From assembly GCF_002303925.1 (NCBI RefSeq), contig NZ_MRCS01000027.1, forward strand, positions 1 to 64,000: a DNA stretch of 64,000 bases, in the 5' to 3' direction. A program made the position numbers and the translations under genes. Below are positions 42,477 to 51,445 of the stretch, one piece after another. Every line of letters starts with the position of its first letter. Positions within the stretch are counted from its first letter, which is position 1. This DNA comes from Pseudomonas sp. ACN8. Its GTDB lineage: Bacteria; Pseudomonadota; Gammaproteobacteria; Pseudomonadales; Pseudomonadaceae. Below the pieces are notes generated by a model. The model did no database searches and was not told where the DNA came from. It saw nothing but the letters and a program-made list of their open reading frames with translations.

Positions 42477-43196
42477 CTAGAAATCACCCCAAAGCTGCTG
42501 GGCCACGGCCAGTGCAACAACCGGCGCGGTTTCGGTGCGCAGCACCCGTGGGCCGAGGCGGGCGGCGTGGAAGCCGCTGGCCTTGGCCTGATCGACTTCG
42601 GCATCGGACAAACCACCCTCCGGACCGATCAGGAATGCCAGACTTGAAGGTTTGGCATGGCTCACCAGCGGTTCAGCCACCGGATGCAGCACCAGCTTCA
42701 ATTCAGCCTGCGTCTGCTTCAGCCAGTCGGCCAGCAACAGCGGCGGATGAATCACCGGCACTCGCGAGCGGCCGCACTGTTCGCAAGCGCTGATCGCCAC
42801 TTGGCGCCAGTGCAGCAGGCGTTTATCGGCGCGCTCGTCCTTGAGCCGGACTTCGCAGCGCTCGGTGAAGATCGGGGTGATTTCAGTGACGCCCAGTTCC
42901 GTGGCTTTCTGGATCGCCCAGTCCATGCGTTCGCCCCGGGACAGGCCCTGGCCGAGGTGGATTTGCAGCGGCGACTCGACCTGCCCGGCGAAGCTTTCAT
43001 CGATCTGCACCACGACGCGCTTTTTGCCGACCTCGACCAGTGTGGCGCGAAACTCCTGGCCCGAGCCGTCGAACAACTGCAACGCATCGCCCTCGACCAT
43101 GCGCAGTACGCGGCTGATGTAATGGGCCTGGGCTTCGGGCAACTCGTGCTCGCCGATGCTCAGGGGGGCGTCGATGAAGAAGCGGGACAGTCTCAT
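42477..43196 (-). CDS. rsmE: 16S rRNA (uracil-1498-N3)-methyltransferase
   Basis: A SPOUT-class methyltransferase for m3U1498 of 16S rRNA. 239 residues: an N-terminal PUA-like part (MRLSRFFID..HYISRVLRM), QKATELGVTEITPIFTERCEV, AISACEQCGRSRVPVI, the SAM knot FLIGPEGGLSDAEVD, and LGPRVLRTETAPVVAL. I chose the ATG at 43196; the longer frame runs back into the REP upstream. Its neighbour bioA is also its neighbour in P. aeruginosa. Confidence 0.96.
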   Translation of the reverse strand: MRLSRFFIDAPLSIGEHELPEAQAHYISRVLRMVEGDALQLFDGSGQEFRATLVEVGKKRVVVQIDESFAGQVESPLQIHLGQGLSRGERMDWAIQKATELGVTEITPIFTERCEVRLKDERADKRLLHWRQVAISACEQCGRSRVPVIHPPLLLADWLKQTQAELKLVLHPVAEPLVSHAKPSSLAFLIGPEGGLSDAEVDQAKASGFHAARLGPRVLRTETAPVVALAVAQQLWGDF

Positions 43197-43242
43197 GCTG
43201 GGTCTCTGAAAAAGGGTGTTGGTCATGGATCGGTGGGGACTT

Positions 43243-43333
43243 CTGTGGGAGCGAGCTTGCTCGCGATGACGATCTGACATTCACCATTGATGGTGGCTGA
43301 AAGACCGCTATCGCGAGCAAGCTCGCTCCCACA
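43243..43333. repeat. REP pair (REPIN), outward GTGGG type
   Basis: CTGTGGGAGCGAGCTTGCTC from 43243 and GAGCAAGCTCGCTCCCACA to 43333, with ~43 bp between. It lies between rsmE and bioA on the same strand. Confidence 0.95.
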
Positions 43334-43345
43334 TTGACCGCATCA

Positions 43346-44752
43346 TCAGCCCGGATCACGGAAGCCTGGATGGAAGTCCTTCGGCACTGCCACGCTGACA
43401 CTGTCACGGGTCGCAATGTCGATCCCTTCGCTGGCCACTTCGGCGAGGAAGTCGATCTGCTCCGGGGTAATCACATACGGCGGCAGGAAATACACCACGC
43501 TACCCAATGGACGCAGTAAAGCACCGCGCTCCAGTGCGTGCTGAAACACCTTCAGGCCACGACGTTCCTGCCATGGGTAAGCTTCCTTGGTGGCCTTGTC
43601 CTTGACCATCTCGATGGCCAGCACCATGCCGGTCTGCCGCACTTCGGAAACATTCGGGTGATCGACCAGATGCGCCGTGGACGAAGCCATGCGCTGGGCC
43701 AAGGCCCTGTTGTTCTCGATGACGTTGTCTTCTTCGAAAATATCCAGGGTCGCCAGGGCCGCCGCGCACGCCAGCGGGTTGCCGGTGTAGCTGTGGGAGT
43801 GCAGGAAGGCGCGCAGGGTCGGGTAGTCGTCGTAGAACGCGCTATAGACTTCGTCTGTGGTCATGCACGCCGCCAGTGGCAGATAGCCACCGGTCAGGGC
43901 CTTGGACAGGCACAGGAAATCAGGGCGGATGCCGGCCTGTTCGCAGGCGAACATCGTCCCGGTGCGGCCGAAGCCGACGGCGATTTCGTCGTGGATCAGG
44001 TGCACACCATAGCGGTCACAGGCCTCTCGCAGCAGCTTGAGGTATACCGGGTGGTACATGCGCATGCCGCCGGCGCCCTGGATCAGCGGCTCGACGATCA
44101 CTGCCGCGACCGTGTCGTGGTTTTCGGCCAGGGTCTGCTCCATGGCGGCGAACATGTTGCGCGAATGTTCTTCCCAGCTCATGCCCTCGGGGCGCAGGTA
44201 GCAGTCCGGGCTCGGCACCTTGATGGTGTCCATCAACAGCGCTTTGTAGGTCTCGGTGAACAGCGGCACGTCGCCCACCGACATCGCCGCCATGGTTTCG
44301 CCGTGGTAGCTGTTGGTCAGGGTGACGAAGCGCTTCTTGGCAGGCGTGCCGCGATTGAGCCAGTAGTGAAAGCTCATTTTCAGCGCGACTTCGATGCAGG
44401 ACGAGCCGTTATCGGCGTAGAAGCACCGGGTCAGGCCTTCCGGTGTCATCTTCACCAGGCGCTCGGATAACTCGATCACCGGTTGATGACTGAAGCCGGC
44501 AAGGATCACATGTTCGAGCTGGTCGACCTGGTCCTTGATGCGCTGGTTGATCCGCGGGTTGGCATGGCCGAACACGTTGACCCACCAGGAGCTGACCGCA
44601 TCGAGGTAGCGCTTGCCTTCGAAGTCTTCCAGCCACACGCCTTCCCCGCGCTTGATCGGGATCAGCGGCAGTTGTTCGTGATCTTTCATCTGGGTGCAGG
44701 GATGCCACAACACGGCGAGATCGCGTTGCATCCACTGATTATTCAGGCCCAT
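43346..44752 (-). CDS. bioA: Adenosylmethionine-8-amino-7-oxononanoate aminotransferase
   Basis: PLP enzyme that uses SAM as amino donor to make 7,8-diaminopelargonic acid in biotin synthesis. 468 residues (start MGLNNQWMQRDLAVLWHPCTQM). Class III aminotransferase motifs: SSWWVNVFGHANPRIN, DNGSSCIEVALKMS, SYHGETMAAMSVGD, LIHDEIAVGFGRTGTMFACE and the PLP lysine in LSKALTGGYLPLA. A GGAGAG ribosome site precedes the ATG at 44752. It stands alone, away from other bio genes, as in many pseudomonads. Confidence 0.96.
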   Translation of the reverse strand: MGLNNQWMQRDLAVLWHPCTQMKDHEQLPLIPIKRGEGVWLEDFEGKRYLDAVSSWWVNVFGHANPRINQRIKDQVDQLEHVILAGFSHQPVIELSERLVKMTPEGLTRCFYADNGSSCIEVALKMSFHYWLNRGTPAKKRFVTLTNSYHGETMAAMSVGDVPLFTETYKALLMDTIKVPSPDCYLRPEGMSWEEHSRNMFAAMEQTLAENHDTVAAVIVEPLIQGAGGMRMYHPVYLKLLREACDRYGVHLIHDEIAVGFGRTGTMFACEQAGIRPDFLCLSKALTGGYLPLAACMTTDEVYSAFYDDYPTLRAFLHSHSYTGNPLACAAALATLDIFEEDNVIENNRALAQRMASSTAHLVDHPNVSEVRQTGMVLAIEMVKDKATKEAYPWQERRGLKVFQHALERGALLRPLGSVVYFLPPYVITPEQIDFLAEVASEGIDIATRDSVSVAVPKDFHPGFRDPG

Positions 44753-44975
44753 TTTCACTCTCCTGGAGGCGGTCCGTGAACTGCGCGGACAAACAATCGC
44801 GCAAGCCTATGCAATGCGTGCCACGGGGACAACCCATTGTGTCGAATGAGCTACTTTGTACAGGCCGATAGACGTTGCTGGCAGGTGTCTGAAGGCTGAC
44901 GTATCCTTCGCGGCTCTTGAGCCGTCTGGCTCGCAAAAACTGTTGTTTTCCTCGTGTGATTCCGGAGTTCGCTGA

Positions 44976-46724
44976 ATGTCTGTCGGTTGGCTGCGCGCCT
45001 GTGCGCTGGTGATGTTGGGGCTGTTTAGCGTGTCTGCGCTGGCCAAGGATAAAACCGCGATCGTGATCGGCGGTGGCCTGTCGGGCCTGACTGCCGCGTA
45101 TGAGCTGCAGAACAAGGGCTGGCAGGTCACCCTGCTGGAAGCCAAGTCGAGCCTGGGCGGCCGTTCCGGCATGGCCACCAGCGAGTGGATCGGCAACGAC
45201 AAGGCCCAGCCGGTGCTGAACAAGTACGTATCGACCTTCAAGCTGAGCACCACGCCGGCCCCTGAATTCGTGCGGACCCCAGGCTACCTGATCGATGGCG
45301 AGTATTTCTCCGCCGCCGACCTGGCGACCAAGCAGCCAGCCACCGCCGAGGCGCTCAAACGCTTCGACAAGACCGTGGACGACCTGGCGCGCTCGATCGA
45401 CGACCCGCAGAACCCGGCCGCCAACAATACGCTGCACGCACTGGACCAGATGAACGTATCGAACTGGCTCGACAAGCAGAACCTGCCGGCCACTGCCCGC
45501 CAGTTGATCAACCAGCAGATCCGCACCCGCTACGACGAACCTTCGCGCTTGTCGCTGCTGTATTTCGCGCAGCAGAGCCGCGTTTACCGTGGCGTCTCCG
45601 ATCGCGACCTGCGTGCTTCGCGCCTGGTCGGTGGCAGCCCGGTGCTGGCCCAGGCCCTGGTCAAACAGCTGAAAACCATCAAGACCAGCTCCCCGGTCTC
45701 GTCGATCATTCAGGACAAGGACGGCGTGACCGTCAAAGTCGACAGTGTCGCTTATAAGGCTGACTACGTTGTATTGGCCGTGCCACTGCGCGCTCTGAAC
45801 AAGATCCAGATGACCCCGGCGCTGGACGCCCAGCACCTGGCGGCGATCAAGGGCACCAACTACGGCTGGCGCGACCAGATCATGCTGAAGTTCAAGACGC
45901 CGGTATGGGAATCCAAGGCGCGCATGTCTGGCGAGATCTACAGCAACACCGGCCTGGGCATGTTGTGGATCGAGCCTGCCCTGAAGGGTGGCGCCAACGT
46001 GGTGATCAACCTGTCCGGCGACAACGCGCGGGTGATGCAGGCATTCGGCGACAAGCAGATGGTCGATCAGGTGTTGATTCGCCTGCATGCGTTCTATCCA
46101 CAGGCGCGTGGCTCGTTCACTGGTTATGAAATCCGTCGCTACAGCACCGACCCATCGACTGGCGGCGCCTACCTGGCCTTCGGTCCGGGCCAGATCAGCA
46201 AGTTCTGGCGCCTGTGGGAACGCCCTGTTCAGCGCGTAGCCTTCGCTGGCGAACACACCGACACTCTGTACCCAGGCACCCTGGAAGGCGCGCTGCGTAC
46301 CGGTCAACGTGCAGCCGGCCAGGTTGAAGACCTGGCGGCGGGCAAGTCGTTCGAACCGGCGAAAGTGGGTCCGGCTGCCGCAGCGGCGGGCGCTGGTGCG
46401 GTGGTGGCGAAGAAAGGCAATTTCTTCAGCAACCTGTTCGGCGGCTCGGATGACGAGAAGAAGCCAGAGCCAGTCAAGGCACCTGAGCCGGTAGCACCTG
46501 CTCCTGTGCCGGCACCCGCCCCGGCTGTTGCACCGGCTCCGGTCGAAGCACCGAAGCCAGCAACCCCGGCAAAAGCCGAGCCAGCCAAGAAGGCTCCGGC
46601 GAAACCGGCTGCCAGGACCGAGGCGAAAAAAGCCCCGGCCAAGACACCGGCCAAAAAAGCCGAACCGGCGAAGAAGCCGGCTGCCAAATCTGCTGCAACC
46701 CCGGCAACGGATACCAAGGCGTAG
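44976..46724 (+). CDS. Exported flavin amine-oxidase-like protein with Pro-Ala-Lys tail
   Basis: A 582-residue protein. Signal peptide about 1-23 (ACALVMLGLFSVSALA) with no twin-arginine pair. Directly after it comes the FAD motif KTAIVIGGGLSGLTAAYELQ. An NAD(P)-binding-8/amine oxidase core extends to ~475 (VAFAGEHTDTLYPGTLEGAL is the C-terminal FAD motif). The last ~90 residues are low-complexity, first Pro/Ala/Val-rich (about 495-530) then Lys/Ala/Pro-rich with histone H1-like KKAPAK units. Substrate unknown. It is divergent from bioA across 223 bp and ends at a strong terminator. Confidence 0.85.
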   Translation: MSVGWLRACALVMLGLFSVSALAKDKTAIVIGGGLSGLTAAYELQNKGWQVTLLEAKSSLGGRSGMATSEWIGNDKAQPVLNKYVSTFKLSTTPAPEFVRTPGYLIDGEYFSAADLATKQPATAEALKRFDKTVDDLARSIDDPQNPAANNTLHALDQMNVSNWLDKQNLPATARQLINQQIRTRYDEPSRLSLLYFAQQSRVYRGVSDRDLRASRLVGGSPVLAQALVKQLKTIKTSSPVSSIIQDKDGVTVKVDSVAYKADYVVLAVPLRALNKIQMTPALDAQHLAAIKGTNYGWRDQIMLKFKTPVWESKARMSGEIYSNTGLGMLWIEPALKGGANVVINLSGDNARVMQAFGDKQMVDQVLIRLHAFYPQARGSFTGYEIRRYSTDPSTGGAYLAFGPGQISKFWRLWERPVQRVAFAGEHTDTLYPGTLEGALRTGQRAAGQVEDLAAGKSFEPAKVGPAAAAAGAGAVVAKKGNFFSNLFGGSDDEKKPEPVKAPEPVAPAPVPAPAPAVAPAPVEAPKPATPAKAEPAKKAPAKPAARTEAKKAPAKTPAKKAEPAKKPAAKSAATPATDTKA

Positions 46725-46738
46725 TAAGCCCCGGGATC

Positions 46739-46790
46739 AAAAAAACGCGGCGTAAATGCCGCGTTTTTTTATGCCCGGAGAAATCCGGGC
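46739..46790 (+). terminator. Rho-independent terminator with second hairpin
   Basis: ACGCGGC-GTAAAT-GCCGCGT followed by T7 and preceded by an A run (46739-46770), so it may work on both strands. A second 7-bp hairpin GCCCGGA-GAAA-TCCGGGC follows at 46773-46790. It lies 15 bp after the flavoprotein stop. Confidence 0.92.
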
Positions 46791-46989
46791 ACACAAACGA
46801 ATAAACCTTTGGTAAGAAGTGTTGTTGAATTGGGCTACATTTTTGTACACACATTGGCCTTTAATCTTTTCTTAACTCGCCTGTTTCAGACTCTTGATCG
46901 TATTTCTCGATATTTCAAAGCAAAATTTTCCGCTTTAATTCGATAGATAACTCGATAGTCTTGGGCCAGCACTTACAGGGATCTAGGCA

Positions 46990-47541
46990 ATGCAGCTACG
47001 TAACTCTACCTCCCGCTACGGCTGGGTCAGCATCTTCATGCACTGGGGCGTGGCAGTGGCCGTGTTCGGTTTGTTCGCCCTCGGGCTGTGGATGGTCGAC
47101 CTCGGTTATTACGACCCTTGGCGCAAGGCCGGGCCGGATCTGCACAAGAGCATTGGCTTGATCCTGCTGGGGGTCATGGTATTGCGTGTGTTGTGGCGCT
47201 TCATCAGCCCGCCGCCGCCAACCCTGGCCAGCTACAGCCGCATGACGCGACTGGGCGCCATGCTCGGCCATGCCTTTCTGTATCTCTGTCTGTTCGCGGT
47301 GATGATTGCCGGTTACCTGATTTCCACCGCAGAAGGTGCCGGGATTCCGGTGTTTGACTGGTTTGAAGTGCCTGCCCTGGTTTCCGGACTGCCGGACCAG
47401 GCAGATAACGCCGGTGCGATTCACCTCTACCTGGCGTGGGTGCTGGTAATTTTTTCCGGCCTCCATGCGTTGGCAGCATTGAAGCACCACTTTATCGACC
47501 ATGATGTGACCCTCAAGCGAATGCTGGGTCGCAAAGCCTGA
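46990..47541 (+). CDS. Cytochrome b561 family protein
   Basis: A 183-residue four-helix diheme b-type cytochrome (YodB/CybB group). Candidate heme ligands are H18 (FMHWG), H52 (DLHKSIG), H145 (AIHLYLAW) and H159 (SGLHALAAL). It probably moves electrons between quinol and a periplasmic partner. yceI follows after 32 bp, a pairing seen widely, and the two are probably cotranscribed. The A+T-rich stretch 46791-46989 upstream must hold the promoter; no confident boxes seen. Confidence 0.92.
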   Translation: MQLRNSTSRYGWVSIFMHWGVAVAVFGLFALGLWMVDLGYYDPWRKAGPDLHKSIGLILLGVMVLRVLWRFISPPPPTLASYSRMTRLGAMLGHAFLYLCLFAVMIAGYLISTAEGAGIPVFDWFEVPALVSGLPDQADNAGAIHLYLAWVLVIFSGLHALAALKHHFIDHDVTLKRMLGRKA

Positions 47542-47573
47542 AGTTCAACCTCGACTCCCAAGGAAAACAAAGC

Positions 47574-48167
47574 ATGTTGAAAAAGACTCTCGCCGCTCTG
47601 GCAATCGGTTCTGCTGTTCTGTCTGCCAATGTGATGGCGGCTGACTACACCGTCGACAAGGAAGGCCAGCACGCCTTCGTTGACTTCAAGATCAGCCACC
47701 TGGGCTACAGCTTCATCACCGGTACTTTCAAGGACATCGACGGCAAGTTCAGCTTCGACGCTGCCAAGCCTGAAGACAGCAAGATCGAGTTCAACGTGAA
47801 CACCGCCAGCGTCTTCACCAACAACGCTGAACGTGACAAGCACATCTCCAGCAAAGACTTCCTGAAAGTGGCTGATTTCCCCAAGGCTACTTTCAAGTCC
47901 ACCAGCGTTAAATCCACTGGCAAAAACGCCGCTGGCAAAGACACTGCTGACGTGAGTGGCGACCTGACGATTGCTGGCGTAACCAAGCCAGTCGTGGTCA
48001 AGGCCACTTTCCTGGGTGAAGGCAAGGATCCATGGGGCGGCTACCGTGCAGGCTTCGAGGGCACTACCAGCATCAAGCGTTCCGACTTCGGCAAGATGAT
48101 GGACCTGGGTCCACAGTCCGACGCGGTTGATCTATACGTCACGTTTGAAGGTGTTAAAGCGAAGTAA
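47574..48167 (+). CDS. YceI family periplasmic lipid-binding protein
   Basis: A 197-residue exported lipocalin-like beta-barrel. Signal peptide about 1-22 (ANVMA cut before ADYTVDKEGQHAF). Family motifs: FVDFKISHLGYSFITGTFKDIDG, ASVFTNNAERDKHISSKDFL and FPKATFKSTSVK. Homologues bind polyprenoid or quinone-like lipids, which fits a partnership with the b561 cytochrome upstream. Followed by a REPIN and a bidirectional terminator. Confidence 0.93.
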   Translation: MLKKTLAALAIGSAVLSANVMAADYTVDKEGQHAFVDFKISHLGYSFITGTFKDIDGKFSFDAAKPEDSKIEFNVNTASVFTNNAERDKHISSKDFLKVADFPKATFKSTSVKSTGKNAAGKDTADVSGDLTIAGVTKPVVVKATFLGEGKDPWGGYRAGFEGTTSIKRSDFGKMMDLGPQSDAVDLYVTFEGVKAK

Positions 48168-48175
48168 TGCTGAGA

Positions 48176-48278
48176 CTGTAGGAGCGAGCCTGCTCGCGGA
48201 AAACCTGAGAGCGCCGCGGAGCATCAGGCTTCCAGTGTTATCGTTGACGACCATCGCGAGCAGGCTCGCTCCTACAGG
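48176..48278. repeat. Long REPIN, GTAGG type
   Basis: CTGTAGGAGCGAGCCTGCTC to GAGCAGGCTCGCTCCTACAG over ~102 bp. The interior TTATCGTTGACGACCATCGC is close to that of the unit at 19068 and the inverse of that at 52332. It begins 8 bp after the yceI stop. Confidence 0.95.
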
Positions 48279-48292
48279 ATTTCATCAGCCAT

Positions 48293-48331
48293 AAAAAAAT
48301 GCCCCCGATCTCGCGATCAGGGGCATTTTTT
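48293..48331. terminator. Bidirectional rho-independent terminator
   Basis: AAAAAATGCCCC..GATC-tcgc-GATC..GGGGCATTTTTT, A-flanked on one side and T-flanked on the other, placed between the convergent yceI and rhlE genes. It should end transcripts from both. Confidence 0.95.
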
Positions 48332-48345
48332 ATTTCAGCGATAAC

Positions 48346-50214
48346 TCAGCGATTGCGGGTCAGCAGTGCTGGTTTTTCACCACGAGGACGGCTTGGCAGT
48401 TGATCCAGTTGCTCAGGTGTCGGGAAGCGGTCAGCCTTCGACTCCTTGTGCATGATCTTCGGTGCGGGACCGCGCGGGTTCTGCACGGCAGGTTCCGAAC
48501 GCGGCTGGTCGTCACGGGCCGGCCGGCGATTGCGCGAATCTTCGCGGCGGGCCTGGCCGTCGCGCGGTGCGCCACTGCGAGGACCGCTACGTTTGGCCGG
48601 TGGGGTGCCGGTGCTGGCGCCATCGCTGTTGCGCGGACCGTTCTGGCGACCTTGTGGCTTGCCGGAGCGTGGAGCGCCCGAACCTGCCGCAGTGCCTTGT
48701 GCCGGAGCACCCGGACGGCGACCACGGCCTTGCGCCGGTTTCTGCTGCGGCACGTAGTCGACGCGGTTACCGAAGTTATCGATATCGTCGTCCAGGAACT
48801 CGTCCGGGGCACGGTCAGCGGCGGCACGAGGAGGTTGCGATGGACGCTGTTCGCGAGCCGGAGTGCCTTCACGTGGCTTTTGCTGACGGGCAGGGCGCTC
48901 ACCGCGCTCGCCGGCCGGTTTTTCCTTACCCTTGTCCTTGCCTTTGTCCTTGCGACCACCGCCGCCACCGCTGCCGTTCGGACCGTCGCCGCGCGGGCCA
49001 CGTGGACTGCGTGGGTTGCGCATGTCCGGACGCTCGCGCACTTCAGGCTTTTCCGCCTCGATGGTGCTGGCATCGAAGCCCATCAGGTCGCCGTCGGCGA
49101 TTTTCTGCTTGGTCATGCGTTCGATGCTTTTCAGCAGTTTTTCTTCGTCCGGGGCTACCAGCGAAATCGCCTCGCCCGAACGACCGGCACGGCCGGTACG
49201 ACCGATGCGATGCACGTAGTCTTCATCGACGTTCGGCAGCTCGAAGTTGACCACGTGTGGCAACTGGTCGATGTCCAGGCCGCGAGCGGCGATGTCGGTG
49301 GCCACCAGGATGCGCACGGTACCGGCCTTGAAGTCGGCCAAGGCTTTGGTGCGGGCGTTCTGGCTCTTGTTGCCGTGGATCGCGACGGCGCTCAGACCGT
49401 GCTTGTCCAGGTACTCGGCCAGGCGATTGGCGCCGTGCTTGGTGCGGGTGAAGACCAGTACCTGTTCCCAGGCGCCGGCTGTGATCAGGTGCGCCAGCAA
49501 GGCACGCTTGTGGCTGGCGGGCAGGCGGAATACGCGCTGTTCGATACGCTCGACCGTGGTGTTCGGCGGCGTGACTTCGATGCGTTCCGGGTTGTGCAGC
49601 AGCTTGCCGGCAAGGTCGGTGATGTCCTTGGAGAAGGTCGCCGAGAACAGCAGGTTCTGGCGTTTGGCCGGCAGACGGGCCAGGACCTTCTTCACGTCAT
49701 GGACGAAGCCCATGTCGAGCATGCGGTCGGCTTCGTCCAGTACGAGGATTTCCACGTGGGACAGATCGACGCTGCCTTGGCCGGCCAGGTCGAGCAGGCG
49801 GCCAGGGCAGGCCACCAGCACGTCTACGCCACGGGACATGGCCTGAACCTGCGGGTTCATGCCGACACCGCCGAAGATGCAGGCGCTGACGAACTTCAGG
49901 TCACGGGCATAGACCTTGAAGCTTTCATGCACTTGCGCGGCGAGTTCGCGAGTCGGGGTCAGGACCAGTACGCGCGGTTGGCGCGGGCCGTGACGCTGGG
50001 ATTTGTCCGGGTGACCGTTGGGGAACAACCGCTCCAGGATCGGAAGGGCGAAACCGCCGGTTTTACCAGTACCTGTCTGCGCCGCGACCATCAGGTCGCG
50101 ACCTTGCAACACGGCGGGAATGGCCCGCTGTTGCACCGGAGTAGGCTCGGTATAGCCCGCTGCCTCGATGGCGCGGACTAAAGCCTCGGAGAGACCGAGG
50201 GAAGCAAAGGACAT
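48346..50214 (-). CDS. rhlE: DEAD-box ATP-dependent RNA helicase (RhlE type)
   Basis: A 622-residue RNA helicase. Two RecA domains (about 1-370) hold the Q motif (TEPTPVQQRAIP), AQTGTGKT, PTRELAAQ, DEAD (VLDEADRMLDMGF), SAT (LLFSATF) and HRIGRTGRAGRSGEA. The last ~240 residues are a disordered basic tail rich in Arg, Gly, Pro and Lys with KDKGKDKGKEK repeats, typical of RNA-binding C-terminal extensions. Start ATG at 50214. It likely works in mRNA decay or ribosome assembly, especially in the cold. A ~220-bp leader precedes it. Confidence 0.92.
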   Translation of the reverse strand: MSFASLGLSEALVRAIEAAGYTEPTPVQQRAIPAVLQGRDLMVAAQTGTGKTGGFALPILERLFPNGHPDKSQRHGPRQPRVLVLTPTRELAAQVHESFKVYARDLKFVSACIFGGVGMNPQVQAMSRGVDVLVACPGRLLDLAGQGSVDLSHVEILVLDEADRMLDMGFVHDVKKVLARLPAKRQNLLFSATFSKDITDLAGKLLHNPERIEVTPPNTTVERIEQRVFRLPASHKRALLAHLITAGAWEQVLVFTRTKHGANRLAEYLDKHGLSAVAIHGNKSQNARTKALADFKAGTVRILVATDIAARGLDIDQLPHVVNFELPNVDEDYVHRIGRTGRAGRSGEAISLVAPDEEKLLKSIERMTKQKIADGDLMGFDASTIEAEKPEVRERPDMRNPRSPRGPRGDGPNGSGGGGGRKDKGKDKGKEKPAGERGERPARQQKPREGTPAREQRPSQPPRAAADRAPDEFLDDDIDNFGNRVDYVPQQKPAQGRGRRPGAPAQGTAAGSGAPRSGKPQGRQNGPRNSDGASTGTPPAKRSGPRSGAPRDGQARREDSRNRRPARDDQPRSEPAVQNPRGPAPKIMHKESKADRFPTPEQLDQLPSRPRGEKPALLTRNR

Positions 50215-50436
50215 GAGTAATCCTGTTCTAGTTAGGGCTTGGCCCAATGGGAGTCTTGCCTGGCGCGAATCGCGTTTAAGAGGACGCAATCCCGTCCGGT
50301 CCTGCTGGGTCTCGAAGGCTCGTCTACAAGCGCTCGCGCGGGCTGAAAGCTGCGCAGTAGCGGGGTTGAGATGCCTTTAACGATTCCGAGCGTCCGGGCG
50401 TGAGCCTGGCGGGAAGGCCGGAGTATAACAGAGCAA
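50215..50436 (-). promoter_or_regulatory. Long leader of the rhlE helicase gene
   Basis: 222 bp lie between the upstream gene's stop and the rhlE ATG. A TTATACT -10-like box (50422-50428) sits at the far end with no good -35, so the transcript may carry ~200 nt of G+C-rich untranslated RNA. I see several short complementary stretches but no known riboswitch. Autoregulation of the helicase through this leader is possible; it is an inference. Confidence 0.4.
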
Positions 50437-51252
50437 TCACTGCGCGCCGCTTTCCTGCTGCTCAACGGTTTTTTCCGCGGCAGCCGTGGCCTTTTCGGTT
50501 TTCACGCTGGCTGCCGGTTCCGCGCCGTAGCGGGCACTCAGTTCAGCGTAGGCGGGCTCGCGCTTGAAACGCTTGAGTTCGGCGCCGAAACGCTGCACCA
50601 GCAGGTCCATGCCCGCATTGCGTCGCACCGCGAGAAACTGGCTTTGCTGGCTGATGATCGTGGGGTTTTCGGTGATCTTGTCGCGGATTCCCAGCTCGTC
50701 GAGCAAATGCTGGCCGACCCGGCGGTCAGTGATCAGCAGGTCAATCCGCCCGCGTACCAGTTTTCCGAAGTTGGCTTCATGGGTGGGGGCCGGCTCGCGG
50801 GTGAACAGCGTCGAATCGCTGAAATCCTTGCTGTACAGGTAGCCTGGCGAGGTGCCGATGGTCAGGCCTTGCAGGTCATCGAGGGTGCGAAACGGATGGG
50901 GCCGTTCATTGGCGTAGAACATCACGAACTGGACTTCAGACAGTGGTTCGCTGGGGTAGAGCAGGGTCGCCTCGCGTTCGTCGCTGTGAAAGATGTCCAG
51001 TGCGCCGTCGGCCTGGCCTGATTCAAGCATCGACAGGCAGCGTTTCCATGGCAGGAATTGCCACTCCACTTCGATGCCCAGGCGCTTGAAGACAATGGCG
51101 GTGGTTTCGTAGTCCAGGCCCAGGGATTTGCCGTTGTCTTCGTACACATAAGGCGCCCACGGCTCCGTGACAATGCGCAGCTTCTCGCCCCGGGCGGTGA
51201 AGCTCAGGCAAGTGAAGACAAGCACGGCGACTAACTGCGTGATCAAAGGCAT
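50437..51252 (-). CDS. Periplasmic solute-binding protein, family 3
   Basis: A 271-residue exported protein. Signal peptide about 1-22 (AVLVFTCLSFTARG). The type-2 binding fold begins KLRIVTEPWAPYVYEDNGKS, with GLDYETTAIVFKRLGIEVEW and LESGQADGALDIFHSDERE. It resembles the polar-amino-acid/HisJ-like group often found without transport partners in Pseudomonas. An odd Lys/Ala/Glu/Gln-rich C-terminal tail (about 250-271) lies outside the fold. Downstream of metF on the same strand but separated by a hairpin repeat. Confidence 0.85.
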   Translation of the reverse strand: MPLITQLVAVLVFTCLSFTARGEKLRIVTEPWAPYVYEDNGKSLGLDYETTAIVFKRLGIEVEWQFLPWKRCLSMLESGQADGALDIFHSDEREATLLYPSEPLSEVQFVMFYANERPHPFRTLDDLQGLTIGTSPGYLYSKDFSDSTLFTREPAPTHEANFGKLVRGRIDLLITDRRVGQHLLDELGIRDKITENPTIISQQSQFLAVRRNAGMDLLVQRFGAELKRFKREPAYAELSARYGAEPAASVKTEKATAAAEKTVEQQESGAQ

Positions 51253-51349
51253 GGGCTTGAGATTACGACGAGAAACCGGAAAGAGCCAGAAACTGACCGC
51301 AGATGCTCTAACTCCGTGGATTGCCGCACATTAATGGTGCGTTGAAAGC

Positions 51350-51426
51350 AAAAGATCGCAGCCTGCGACAGTTCCTGCAGGGAATACACATTCCGTGGCA
51401 GGAGCTGTCGCAGGCTGCGATCTTTT
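51350..51426. repeat. Second-family inverted repeat (AAAAGATCGCAGCC type)
   Basis: Perfect 22-bp arms AAAAGATCGCAGCCTGCGAC.. (51350-51371) and its inverse ..GTCGCAGGCTGCGATCTTTT (51405-51426). An imperfect inner stem of TCCTGC/GCAGGA lies between them. It differs from the GAGCGAGC REPs and matches another repeat class I recall from P. fluorescens genomes. As RNA it is a long A/T-flanked hairpin that could terminate metF. Confidence 0.93.
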
Positions 51427-51445
51427 GATCGTGCTTTAACGACTT

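Noticed and set aside
48400..50181. Plus-strand open frame (593 codons) over rhlE
   Set aside because: Antisense to the DEAD-box helicase; the translation is compositionally biased with no domain.
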